DNA of 37,099 nucleotides from Clostridia bacterium (GCA_009784985.1 WQXF01000011.1:1-37099); one strand, 5' to 3'. Positions 1 through 6,239 are shown, counted from the first letter of the stretch. The notes: a model not told the origin generated them from the sequence alone. A program made the numbers and translations.

Positions 1-2
1 AA

Positions 3-83
3 GCGGCCAACCGTGCCAAGGCGTTGAGTTACGGATTCAAAGTGGGCCGATCGGGCGCATCAGAAGAAGCAGACACAACATAA
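3..83 (+). CDS. 3' end of an upstream gene, product unknown (partial)
   Basis: A reading frame is open from the left edge to a TAA at 81-83 and encodes the last 26 residues of a basic, Ala/Ser-rich protein tail (AANRAKALSYGFKVGRSG...). The composition looks like real coding sequence, unlike the other two frames. The beginning lies outside the window, so no function is assigned. It precedes the winged-helix-like gene at 180 on the same strand and probably belongs to the same mobile element. Confidence 0.3.
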   Translation, partial: AANRAKALSYGFKVGRSGASEEADTT

Positions 84-179
84 TGCTATAGCCGGTGACA
101 CCGATCCGATCACGCCCGAACTGCCAACCGGGATTCGTCGGCTTAGCTAACCATAGAATCAAGGGCAAGAGGTGGACTA

Positions 180-611
180 ATGCCAAAAAAGAAACTGCCG
201 ACACACGAATCATTTGAAGCTACAAATGCCCATGGTCAATTTGCAAAAATTACCGTTTCTATGATGAGCAGCCTAGCATGGAAATCATTAAAGCCTTCGC
301 AAATGGGCTTGTACCTCTTGTTTAAGGCCAAGTATACCCGGTACAGGAACGGCGACGACAATCGTCGGAACATATCCTTTCCCTTTTCTGAGTACAAAAG
401 GATTGAGACGTACTCGAATCAGCGCACCTTTTGGCGTGATCTCGACGCTTTGATTGATCGAGGCTTTATTGAGGTCGTTGAATCCGGGCGCATGATTGGT
501 GGCCAAAAGAAGGCGAGCATTTACGGTCTTTCTGACGCATGGAAACAGTATGGCTTGGCTGGCTTCCATGTCGATCCTACTAAGCGACGGAACACGGGTC
601 GAAAAAGCTAA
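180..611 (+). CDS. Winged-helix-like protein of an integrated element (143 aa)
   Basis: This gives a 143-residue soluble protein with a basic N-terminus (MPKKK) and tail (TKRRNTGRKS). The middle reads like a winged helix: a helical segment around residues 35-60, a second around 80-105 (TYSNQRTFWRDLDALIDRGF), and a wing-like strand pair (IEVVESGRMIGGQKKASIYGL). That order (helix, recognition helix, hairpin) is typical of small DNA-binding or replication-initiator-like proteins of integrative elements and plasmids. I see no catalytic motif. An AGAGGTGG ribosome site lies just upstream of the ATG. It is the first complete gene of the element that ends at the tRNA-fragment att site near 3257. Whether it is a replication initiator or a regulator cannot be decided from the sequence. 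Confidence 0.55.
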   Translation: MPKKKLPTHESFEATNAHGQFAKITVSMMSSLAWKSLKPSQMGLYLLFKAKYTRYRNGDDNRRNISFPFSEYKRIETYSNQRTFWRDLDALIDRGFIEVVESGRMIGGQKKASIYGLSDAWKQYGLAGFHVDPTKRRNTGRKS

Positions 612-623
612 GGACGTTTTCTA

Positions 624-826
624 TGTGACAAAATGACCGCAACCCTTATGACATTTTGGCTGCAACGAACACCGATATAATCACATTTTATCCTAGCCTG
701 TTGCGTCCAATTGACTGCAACGAAAAAGCGACAGTTGTGTCCATTTTTCCTTGATACTACTGCATTCGCGAACCTTTTTCGGTCAATGAAGATAAGCGCA
801 TTTCGTTGTGTCAAAATGACCACACC
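624..826 (+). repeat. Iteron-like short repeats in a non-coding stretch
   Basis: The ~470-nt gap between 612 and 1083 has no convincing gene but contains two copies of a 20-nt motif: TGTGACAAAATGACCGCAAC (624-643) and TGTGTCAAAATGACCACACC (807-826). A related element in inverted sense lies near 647-667 (ATGACATTTTGG...TGCAACG), and GACTGCAACG lies near 713-722. Each copy is nearly palindromic around the AAA (TGTGTCA/TGACCACA). The spacing behind a winged-helix-like gene suits iterons or operators for that protein. This is inference. Confidence 0.35.
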
Positions 827-1083
827 TATATATATTTACCATCTCACGCAGATACAAAAGTGGTTTTCGAAAAGGGCAAGTAGGATAGCGGTCATGGCAC
901 AGCAAGCGGTCACTATGGAGCAAGTTGCGAGATAGCTTCTGGAGAACAACGACACCCAGATTGCCAGAAGTGTTCGTATGTGGGCGCTTTTCCTGAGAAA
1001 AAACACGCTCAGGAGTCCGTCAAACCCTTATGAATCAATACGTCCCACATAACCCCCCCCCCCAGGTATTTTTGGAGGTGTGT

Positions 1084-1308
1084 ATGAGAAAGCTTGACAG
1101 GTTGTTGCATAAGATGAGGCCGGCCCCCGCAGATATGTTTCGGTTGAAATATAACCTTGACATCCTGACCGACGACGAGCTTCAGTGGCTGAATGATTAT
1201 TGCAAGAATTCTACAGCCGGAAACATTGGTAGCCAACAGGAGCAGCTATATTATAAATCGTTGATGGAAAAGGCGAGAAAGGCGGCGGGAAGCAATGGCA
1301 CGTCGTAG
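1084..1308 (+). CDS. Small hypothetical protein of the mobile element (74 aa)
   Basis: The start is set at ATG 1084 because GGAGGTG (1074-1080) lies directly in front. The upstream in-frame ATG at 1030 has no ribosome site and would read through an 11-base C run (1053-1063). The 74-residue product (MRKLDRLLHKMRPAPADMFR...) is charged and probably helical, with no signal or membrane segment. Its 3' end overlaps the next gene by 14 nt, so the two are probably translationally coupled. Pairs of tiny overlapping genes like this are common in integrative elements and prophages. I do not recognise the family. Confidence 0.5.
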   Translation: MRKLDRLLHKMRPAPADMFRLKYNLDILTDDELQWLNDYCKNSTAGNIGSQQEQLYYKSLMEKARKAAGSNGTS

Positions 1309-1513
1309 GCAACTCAAAATGAGCACCACCGGAGAGGTTCGCCGAGCGATCTCCAGGGTTGCCAATATGGTTTTAAACGATGATATGTCGCCGCAGAGGG
1401 CCAATTCGATCCTGTGTGCTTGCAACTCAATCCTAGCTGCTGTCCGCGTGGACGATCAAGCACGGAAACTGGAGGAACTGGAGCGGCTGATGATGGAAAG
1501 AAAAGAGAAATAG
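1295..1513 (+). CDS. Small helical protein of the mobile element (72 aa)
   Basis: The 72-residue product starts MARRRQLKMSTTGEVRRAI and ends in a charged helix (ARKLEELERLMMERKEK). The basic N-terminus followed by two amphipathic helices resembles small phage or ICE accessory proteins. A heptad-like C-terminal helix suggests self-association. The start lies inside the end of the preceding gene (14-nt overlap), which supports co-translation. No enzyme motif is visible. It is convergent with the XRE repressor at 1524-1832, leaving only 10 nt between the two stop codons. Confidence 0.5.
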   Translation: MARRRQLKMSTTGEVRRAISRVANMVLNDDMSPQRANSILCACNSILAAVRVDDQARKLEELERLMMERKEK

Positions 1514-1523
1514 CGTCGCTCTC

Positions 1524-1832
1524 TTAAGCGTTTCCTTCCCCTCGCAAAGCTTCGGCTAGCTCTTCGAGCAAAAGTCGATGCTTTTTTTCTATCCCTGTTA
1601 CATCAAGAAATTGCCGTGCGCATTGTCCATTTTTATGATCATACAAGAAATCCATCGAAACATTGAACACATGAGCCATCCGCTGGAGTGTTTCATGAGA
1701 TGGCTGACGTGTTCCGTTTTCATATGCCGAAATCATAGCGCGTGTTACTCTAAGCTTCATCGCCAACTCAGCCTGAGTCATCTTTTTATTTTGTCTCAAA
1801 TTCTTGATGGTATCTTCGAAAAGCACGGCCAC
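1524..1832 (-). CDS. XRE-family helix-turn-helix repressor (102 aa)
   Basis: This is a transcription regulator of the Cro/CI (XRE) type. An upstream in-frame start is possible (2069), but GTG 1832 is preferred: GAGGTG sits 6 nt before it and the protein then begins right at the HTH domain (VAVLFEDTIKNLRQNKKMTQ). Residues ~5-62 form the five-helix XRE fold, with MTQAELAMKLRVTRAMISAY as helix 2-turn-helix 3 and NGTRQPSHETLQRMAHVFNV completing it. The acidic C-terminus (residues ~75-102) may dimerise. It faces the two small element genes and diverges from the secreted-protein gene at 2018, whose promoter it could regulate. It is probably the maintenance or excision repressor of the integrated element (inference from position). 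Confidence 0.8.
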   Translation of the reverse strand: MAVLFEDTIKNLRQNKKMTQAELAMKLRVTRAMISAYENGTRQPSHETLQRMAHVFNVSMDFLYDHKNGQCARQFLDVTGIEKKHRLLLEELAEALRGEGNA

Positions 1833-1901
1833 TACTTTCACCTCACTGCAAAATTGTATCTTGAGTAGAGATTCATGTGGCTGCATGAATGATGCTAACG
1901 A

Positions 1902-1930
1902 TTGACATCGGTTCACTGATAGTATATGCT
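1902..1930 (+). promoter_or_regulatory. Sigma-A promoter for the secreted-protein gene
   Basis: TTGACA at 1902-1907 and TATGCT at 1925-1930 are separated by 17 bp, close to the sigma-A consensus. The predicted transcript starts about 80 nt before the start codon at 2018 and runs away from the XRE gene. Confidence 0.6.
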
Positions 1931-2017
1931 CTAAATCAAGCAAAATTCCACTTGGAAGCTCGGAGAGGGCATGCTGTTGACACAAACAACGAAAAATAGG
2001 GAAGGAAGATGCATCCG

Positions 2018-3067
2018 ATGAAAAAGTTCTTCCGGTTAGCTTTATCGATGTTTTTAGCCTTGTCGTCAATGTCTACTCTAGCAGAATCTGCTACCATTCC
2101 TCCCGATGGATGTGATAGCTTTACAATCGGTGAGTTTTCATACAAGGTTCCGTCAGGATGGCTATTTTCGGACGATGATCCAGAAGTACGTATAGCAAAA
2201 CGTCATTTCAAAGAAAAACTTAATAGCATAGCAGGCGGGTATATTTATGTAGGTGTTTGGGATGAAAATACTGAGCGAGGCAAACGCTTAGATTCAGCGA
2301 TTGATATTTACCTAATGCCACATCTGCAAAGGGCACTAAAATCGGATGATTTGATGGAAGATGCCGACATAATTTACTTTAATGCAGACGAGCATTATGG
2401 TGTAAAATACAATCATGTTATGGAGATAAGTGATCAACTCTACCCTAGTAAAGCTATGTTTTTGCTTGGAGATACGCAAGCAATATATGTTGCTTTGTGC
2501 ATACCAGGAAGGCCGGAAGAACAGAGTACATTACTTAACAGTTTAATTGAATCAATTTACGATACAACACCCATTGAATATCCAAATCGTCCAAAACCAC
2601 AAGATGCAGAGTGGTTACAAAATATGTATGTTTTTTTGCGCGAAAAAGAATATGTTGTCACGGGAACAGTGGCTGATGCAACAATTGTCGATTTGAGATA
2701 TCGAGATATTAACTACAAACCCTTCGACGGATTTGGGATTAGCATATCGTATGGATCGAGATTAGGCGATTGTATATCTATAACAATAGATCATGACAAT
2801 GCCTATGCTTGGCAGCGATTGGGAGATATATTTATAGAGGCAGCCAAGCTTGCTGGAGATTTTTCAGCAAAACGCGCCTCCGAGATATTTAACTATTTAT
2901 TGGCTAATAGGTCAGACGAAGAATCGCAATATGCTGATTCTCATTCAGAGATCGTAATAGATAACCAACGTTATGTTTTGAGATTCTTCACCGGAAGCAA
3001 CGGGCGTGTTATTTTTCGGATAGATCGAGACGCTTCATATTTTGACGGTACATCAACGGCAAATTAA
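2018..3067 (+). CDS. Secreted protein of unknown function (349 aa)
   Basis: The protein begins with a clear signal peptide: MKKFF, a hydrophobic core (RLALSMFLALSSM), then a likely cleavage site after STLA. The ATG at 2018 is favoured over the in-frame ATG at 2009 because the ribosome site GGAAGGA abuts 2009 and is properly spaced from 2018. The mature part (~325 residues) is mixed alpha/beta. It includes segments such as FTIGEFSYKVPSGW near the N-terminus and a second half rich in aromatic residues. I see no membrane anchor, lipobox, sortase signal or catalytic motif, and I do not recognise the family. It is low in GC, like the rest of the element, and is the last gene before the att site, a typical position for cargo. 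It has its own promoter at 1902-1930. Confidence 0.7.
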   Translation: MKKFFRLALSMFLALSSMSTLAESATIPPDGCDSFTIGEFSYKVPSGWLFSDDDPEVRIAKRHFKEKLNSIAGGYIYVGVWDENTERGKRLDSAIDIYLMPHLQRALKSDDLMEDADIIYFNADEHYGVKYNHVMEISDQLYPSKAMFLLGDTQAIYVALCIPGRPEEQSTLLNSLIESIYDTTPIEYPNRPKPQDAEWLQNMYVFLREKEYVVTGTVADATIVDLRYRDINYKPFDGFGISISYGSRLGDCISITIDHDNAYAWQRLGDIFIEAAKLAGDFSAKRASEIFNYLLANRSDEESQYADSHSEIVIDNQRYVLRFFTGSNGRVIFRIDRDASYFDGTSTAN

Positions 3068-3108
3068 GCCGCAAACGCAATGTTTCCTATTTCCCACCTG
3101 CCTCCAGC

Positions 3109-3168
3109 CTGTTCATTTCTACCCTTATTTATACCCTTACGGTGAAGGTAAAAGGCAACAATGAACAG
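3109..3168. repeat. Inverted repeat next to the attachment site
   Basis: CTGTTCATT (3109-3117) is repeated as its exact inverse AATGAACAG (3160-3168). Between them are two direct ACCCTTA copies and an inner partial hairpin. The block lies ~90 nt inside the element from the tRNA-fragment att core, where recombinase or excisionase arm sites are usually found. The function is inferred from location only. Confidence 0.35.
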
Positions 3169-3256
3169 CACGCGAGGGAAGGCAATCCTCCAAAAAGCTA
3201 GATATATCAACACACTTCGGTACTAGTTAAAATGCATTAAAACATGCCTTTGCTAA

Positions 3257-3279
3257 TTCAAGTCCCGTCGACCGCACCA
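3257..3279 (+). other. Attachment site: duplicated 3' end of a tRNA gene
   Basis: The sequence is exactly the 3' end of a tRNA: T-loop TTCAAGT (3257-3263), T-stem 3' arm CCCGT (3264-3268), acceptor 3' arm CGACCGC (3269-3275), discriminator A and encoded CCA (3276-3279). The complementary T-stem 5' arm (ACGGG) is absent and no D-arm or anticodon arm lies upstream. A duplicated tRNA 3' end is the standard footprint of tyrosine-recombinase integration into a tRNA gene. The intact tRNA and the integrase should lie left of this window. The acceptor arm implies a tRNA beginning GCGGTCG; a leucine tRNA is possible but unproven. Confidence 0.75.
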
Positions 3280-3286
3280 AACCCAT

Positions 3287-3340
3287 ATAATCCGAACCAA
3301 GCACGACAGCTATTTCCTGTCGGTGATGGGTTCGGATTAT
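3287..3340 (+). terminator. Large hairpin after the tRNA end, probable tRNA terminator
   Basis: ATAATCCGAACC (3287-3298) pairs perfectly with GGTTCGGATTAT (3329-3340), and inside it CGACAG (3304-3309) pairs with CTGTCG (3317-3322). It starts 7 nt after the CCA and is followed by TGCTTTATTT. It is therefore best read as the native terminator of the disrupted tRNA gene, though it could also be part of the att structure. Confidence 0.55.
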
Positions 3341-3439
3341 TGCTTTATTTCGACTATGAGTTCTTTCGCAATGGCATGAAGCAGCGCCCGGAATCCAAGC
3401 CACGAGGCCCGCGCAAGAAGCGAACGGCCGAATAAACGC

Positions 3440-3483
3440 AAAAAGGGGCGGCAACATATCTTTGTCCATGATACCGCCGCTCC
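3440..3483 (-). terminator. Terminator of the HNH gene, homologous to the one at 4506-4542
   Basis: Read on the minus strand, the arm at 3476-3483 (GGAGCGGC) pairs with 3445-3452 (one G-U pair) and is followed by five T. It lies 9 nt beyond the stop of the HNH gene. The 17 bases CATGATACCGCCGCTCC (3467-3483) recur exactly at 4526-4542 in a second terminator, so the HNH gene is bracketed by direct repeats about 1.06 kb apart. Confidence 0.6.
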
Positions 3484-3491
3484 GTTGTACT

Positions 3492-4436
3492 TCACTCAAG
3501 AGAGATTCGTGAAAGAACTTCCAAAAACACGCACACTACTTCATCGCAATCAACATTCATATTCATGTAGTCTGGTGTTAATGCGTCTTTTGTTTCTAGG
3601 ATGAATCCAATTTGTCGTAGCAATAGGTTTTCCTGTTCAATATAATACAGTGGTTCAATCTTAAACTTTTGGCAAGTCTCAATAATGCTGTGCGTTATTT
3701 TATCCGAGATACCCCATCGGTATTTCAGTACATTCATTTTCTTTTTGACCGGAATGAAAGAAGAGTCTGATGAGAATATGTCGTCAAGCTGTGAAATCAG
3801 GGAATACATAAATTCATCGGTTGCAATATCATCGGTTTGAATTATTGCACAAAAGCGATGCTGTGTTAAATCTCCGAATCTTTCCTTCACACACTGAGCT
3901 AAGTAAAACAATCGCAATAAGTCAAGAACTTGCATATCTGTCAAAGATTGCGGAGGTCTAGAAAGTTCGTGTATGTGAGAAATTAAATGCTCTGCTTCAA
4001 AGCTGTTTCCTCGTTTTTTGTTACAATGTTCACAGAGAAGCCGGATGTTGCTAACATCAGATGAGCCACCTTTTGACCATGGTATAATGTGGTCGAAATT
4101 TATCTCTTCGTCCGAAACATTTTTTCCGCATACCTGACATACCCCTTTATCTCGTCTTAGAACTTTGAATTTCACAGGCTGTGGTATAATTCTTGAAATA
4201 TTCCTTAACGTCTTTGTCTCGGTGAGGGGTTCTGCTACTATAAAAACAGGGCATATGTGTCCAAATACTCGGCATCTGTAAAGACTATTCTCCTCTGGGA
4301 GGGGGAAGCCCTCAACTAGTATGCCATACGGACAATACTTCAATTCCCAACAAGGTTTACAAATTGCATTTATGTAATTTTCTGAGATTCTGTTTTGCCA
4401 TTTTTCAAAAGCCAAGGTAATTCTATCTTTTTTCAT
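3492..4436 (-). CDS. HNH endonuclease with an N-terminal cysteine cluster (314 aa)
   Basis: This is a predicted metal-dependent nuclease. The HNH/zinc core spans about residues 90-145: C100-x2-C103, then D115-H116 (NFDHIIPWSKGG), N130 (SNIRLLCEHC) and C135-x2-C138. The order CxxC-DH-N-CxxC is the classic HNH-with-zinc arrangement. Upstream lies a second cluster (C26-x2-C29-x5-C35, later C55 and C62, with CPYG and FGHICPVF) that could hold zinc or an Fe-S cluster. Residues 150-314 are helical and unrecognised. ATG 4436 is preferred over GTG 4448 because the GTG overlaps the GGAG ribosome site. The low GC and the bracketing terminator repeats indicate acquired DNA. Similar stand-alone HNH proteins often sit in defence or mobile contexts, but no partner gene is visible here. 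Confidence 0.8.
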   Translation of the reverse strand: MKKDRITLAFEKWQNRISENYINAICKPCWELKYCPYGILVEGFPLPEENSLYRCRVFGHICPVFIVAEPLTETKTLRNISRIIPQPVKFKVLRRDKGVCQVCGKNVSDEEINFDHIIPWSKGGSSDVSNIRLLCEHCNKKRGNSFEAEHLISHIHELSRPPQSLTDMQVLDLLRLFYLAQCVKERFGDLTQHRFCAIIQTDDIATDEFMYSLISQLDDIFSSDSSFIPVKKKMNVLKYRWGISDKITHSIIETCQKFKIEPLYYIEQENLLLRQIGFILETKDALTPDYMNMNVDCDEVVCVFLEVLSRISLE

Positions 4437-4505
4437 TTCATAGTTCACTCCGCAGACAAAGTGTGTTTATGTAGAATTATATCAGGTGGAGCAGGATTTT
4501 GCACT

Positions 4506-4542
4506 AAAAAGGAGCGGCGATATCGCATGATACCGCCGCTCC
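4506..4542 (-). terminator. Rho-independent terminator of the decayed small transposon gene
   Basis: On the minus strand GGAGCGGCG (4534-4542) pairs perfectly with CGCCGCTCC (4511-4519), a 9-bp GC-rich stem, followed by five T (4506-4510). It lies just past the stop of the pseudogene ending at 4549. It shares 17 identical bases with the HNH gene terminator. Confidence 0.65.
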
Positions 4543-4548
4543 TTACCG

Positions 4549-4722
4549 TTAGTCCTTCGGTTTCCTTTCCACACGTCCTTTTTCCGCTTCCTGCTGCGCT
4601 TTCCACTCGGCAAATTCTCTCTGCCCGTCCTCACTCTCAAAAAGGGCGAGTATATCGGGCATAATACAGCGAGCGATTGCTTCAATCTTGTACTGCGGAA
4701 TATTGATGTTGTTGATTATTTT
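4549..4722 (-). pseudogene. Remnant of a small transposon/ICE accessory gene
   Basis: The minus strand reads through a continuous ~58-codon frame containing INNINIPQYKIEAIARCI, then DILALFESEDGQREFAEWK and an acidic/basic tail ending KPKD with a TAA at 4549-4551. From memory, this resembles a small protein common in clostridial transposons and conjugative elements, where it normally begins with Met just before KINNINIPQYK. Here there is no ATG, GTG or TTG in front of that motif: the in-frame stop TAG lies at 4729-4731 and the codons between are ACG AAA AAA ATA. The start appears lost, so it is scored as a pseudogene; translation from the internal ATG at 4662 would drop the conserved N-terminus. 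Confidence 0.55.
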
Positions 4723-4794
4723 TTTCGTCTACCCAAATCGTGCCCTCCATTATACTCACTTGTCAAGGTGCGGTACTCGTTTCGAGCGAGGTGA

Positions 4795-4977
4795 AAAGAG
4801 GGCTGCCGCTACGTTGCGACAGCCCGATACCTGTACGATGGCAAAATCATCATCACGTTCAACTACAAGGATGGCACAAAAGCCATCACTCTTGAGGATG
4901 TAAAAGGTTCGGATTTGGATTGCCTCGGTGCATTGGAAAGAAAGCCTTGTACCTCAAAGGATACAGGGCTTTTTTGA
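4795..4977 (+). pseudogene. C-terminal fragment of a large serine recombinase
   Basis: In one plus-strand frame, after a stop at 4792-4794, the sequence reads YLYDGKIIITFNYKDGTKAI (from about 4828) and TLEDVKGSDLDCLGALERKP, ending at TGA 4975-4977. This matches my memory of the C-terminal tail of clostridial large serine recombinases of the TnpX/TndX type. The catalytic domain, zinc ribbon and coiled coil (about 500 residues) are missing. A 10-bp hairpin with one mismatch (GGGCTGCCGC 4800-4809 / GCGACAGCCC 4816-4825) marks the left junction. It is a relic of a lost transposon, consistent with the decayed accessory gene beside it. Confidence 0.6.
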
Positions 4978-4995
4978 TATGCAATTTTGATAGCG

Positions 4996-5553
4996 TTAAG
5001 ATGCTTTTTGAAGCACTTCAAGCAGGTGTTTTAAGTTTTCGGCTTGCTCTTCCGCTTTTCTCATTTTATTTGGGACAGAGGTTTTTATCTTATATTTCTT
5101 AGTTTCGTTTAAGAACTCAAATGTAAAACTGGTATTAAACCTACCTTCTCGCACCTTTATGTTCGTTATTCTGTTATAGGGCAAGCTCATTTTATCATAC
5201 ACAACGTATGTTGAACCACGTTTGGACTCTACAAAATAAAAATCTAAGCCCTCATCTCCTACAGTAACAAGGGTTGTGCGATAGAAGAAAAGTACGATAA
5301 ACATGGGTATAAAAGCAGCAAACGTTGTTGTACCCGTCTGCCTGAACGCAAATATGTTAGCAACCGAAATTGCTATGATAACAAATAAACATATCCATAT
5401 GGCGGCAGACATAGGGCGCGATTTAGCCTTTCTGCCAAGCAACGCCTGAAAGCCTTTCTCATTCACTTCCGTGGTAGAACACAAAATAGGCGCATCCGCA
5501 CCGCCCGGTTGGAATGCCTCGATAGCGTCTTTTATTGCCTGGTATTTTGACAT
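4996..5553 (-). CDS. Membrane protein with a PH-like C-terminal domain (185 aa)
   Basis: The start is set at ATG 5553, which has a GGGGAGGGC ribosome site; upstream in-frame starts overlap the hicB end and lack one. Residues 1-50 are soluble and start MSKYQAIKDAIEAFQPGG. Two adjacent membrane helices follow (AAIWICLFVIIAISVANIFA and FAAFIPMFIVLFFY, about residues 53-90). The remaining ~95 residues are beta-rich with a final amphipathic helix (KAEEQAENLKHLLEVLQ). This layout resembles bacterial PH-domain membrane proteins of the YcxB/YdbT kind, whose roles are mostly unknown. A promoter with TTGGCT-17-TATAAT (5588-5616) lies just upstream. Confidence 0.65.
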   Translation of the reverse strand: MSKYQAIKDAIEAFQPGGADAPILCSTTEVNEKGFQALLGRKAKSRPMSAAIWICLFVIIAISVANIFAFRQTGTTTFAAFIPMFIVLFFYRTTLVTVGDEGLDFYFVESKRGSTYVVYDKMSLPYNRITNIKVREGRFNTSFTFEFLNETKKYKIKTSVPNKMRKAEEQAENLKHLLEVLQKAS

Positions 5554-5587
5554 AAAAAGCCCTCCCCATATTGATTTTCGCAAACTC

Positions 5588-5616
5588 ATTATATACGACA
5601 ATGGAATAAAAGCCAA
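5588..5616 (-). promoter_or_regulatory. Promoter of the PH-like membrane protein gene
   Basis: On the minus strand TTGGCT (5611-5616) and a perfect TATAAT (5588-5593) are separated by 17 bp. The start codon at 5553 lies about 28 nt beyond the predicted transcription start. Confidence 0.6.
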
Positions 5617-5636
5617 GTGTGGCCTTGTGATCGATG

Positions 5637-6029
5637 TTAGCTCCCGTTTACGATCACGGTGAGGGCATCCTGCAACACGGCAGACAAGCTCAGATGCCGA
5701 AACGCTGCCTCTTCGTCCAACCATTTGGGGAGGGAGATGGTGCGGCGAACAGCGGTGTTCTTCCGTTGCCTGGCGTAGACTTCGGGATCGGCGTCAATCA
5801 ATGTCACATAGTCGTCTCCATCAACCTGGATTGCGCTTACAGGGCTTGGCGCCGGAATCGGCCTCTCGTACATTTCCTGGGTATCCAGCCACAAGGCAAG
5901 GCAATCTCGCGCCATAAAAATTGCGTTTTCAAGGCCCCTTCCTTCTGTTGTACATTCAAGATCGGGAAAGTCGATGGTGATGCTTCCATCGTCGTTGGGT
6001 GAAAAGATGGCGGGGTAGATTTTTGTCAT
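5637..6029 (-). CDS. hicB: HicB-family antitoxin (130 aa)
   Basis: This is the antitoxin of a type II HicAB module; it would bind HicA and the module's operator. The N-terminal half is the HicB RNase-H-like fold (MTKIYPAIFSPNDDGSITID, then FPDLECTTEGRGLENAIFMA). The C-terminal ~35 residues carry a DNA-binding segment (RRTISLPKWLDEEAAFRHLS...LSAVLQDAL), resembling a ribbon-helix-helix. A GGAAAGGAG ribosome site precedes the ATG. The gene sits 39 nt downstream of what remains of hicA, in the usual toxin-then-antitoxin order, and is transcribed from the minus-strand promoter at 6178-6206. Since the toxin is truncated, this HicB is probably an orphan that may still act as a DNA-binding autorepressor. 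Confidence 0.85.
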   Translation of the reverse strand: MTKIYPAIFSPNDDGSITIDFPDLECTTEGRGLENAIFMARDCLALWLDTQEMYERPIPAPSPVSAIQVDGDDYVTLIDADPEVYARQRKNTAVRRTISLPKWLDEEAAFRHLSLSAVLQDALTVIVNGS

Positions 6030-6068
6030 GTTGCTCTCCTTTCCAGGCGGTTGGGGATACCAGGCTGT

Positions 6069-6155
6069 TTATGGCCGCCTGGCTCTTTGAAGAATTCTCA
6101 TAGCCGTTTTTTCGTTGATTTCCGTGTGGGGCGGGACCTGCTCTTCTCGTTTCAT
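6069..6155 (-). pseudogene. hicA: hicA toxin remnant with an internal deletion (28 aa)
   Basis: A 28-codon frame begins ATG at 6155 after an excellent AAGGAGGTG ribosome site, so it is probably still translated. It starts MKRE and then reads EQVPPHTEINEKTAMRIL, which is the C-terminal part of HicA toxins (typically VPRHTEINEKLAKAI...). A full HicA is about 55-65 residues. The missing ~30 residues are those between the N-terminal MKR and this tail, and they include the dsRBD-like core and the GGxHD motif with the catalytic histidine. The simplest reading is an in-frame deletion that disarmed the mRNA interferase while leaving promoter, ribosome site and antitoxin intact. Confidence 0.7.
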
Positions 6156-6177
6156 CGCGCCACCTCCTTATGTTTTG

Positions 6178-6206
6178 ATCATATTGCACAACTTACGTAA
6201 TGTCAA
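6178..6206 (-). promoter_or_regulatory. Near-consensus promoter of the hicAB remnant
   Basis: Minus strand: TTGACA (6201-6206), a 17-bp spacer, and TATGAT (6178-6183). The start codon of the hicA remnant (6155) is only ~16 nt past the predicted transcription start. The -35 hexamer lies inside the left arm of the inverted repeat at 6201-6239. Confidence 0.8.
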
Positions 6207-6239
6207 GCCCACGAAAAAAATTGCATCGTGGGCTTGACA
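6201..6239. promoter_or_regulatory. Perfect 14-bp inverted repeat spanning both divergent -35 boxes
   Basis: TGTCAAGCCCACGA (6201-6214) and TCGTGGGCTTGACA (6226-6239) are exact reverse complements separated by 11 AT-rich bases. Each arm ends in a TTGACA -35 hexamer, one for hicAB (minus) and one for mgtE (plus). A dimeric repressor, most obviously HicB, bound here would block both promoters. No T-run follows, so it is not a terminator. Confidence 0.75.

Noticed and set aside
1009-1236. Minus-strand frame opposite the 74-aa gene
   Set aside because: It has no ribosome site, and the plus-strand gene has GGAGGTG and overlaps its neighbour in a typical operon arrangement.
3244-3435. 63-codon plus-strand frame starting MPLLIQVPSTAP
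   Set aside because: Its first third is the tRNA 3' end and the following perfect hairpin read as protein. It has no ribosome site; at most its last codons could be a gene remnant.
6201-6239. Terminator between hicAB and mgtE
   Set aside because: The stem is perfect but the genes diverge from it, no T-run follows either arm, and both arms end in -35 hexamers. An operator is the better reading.
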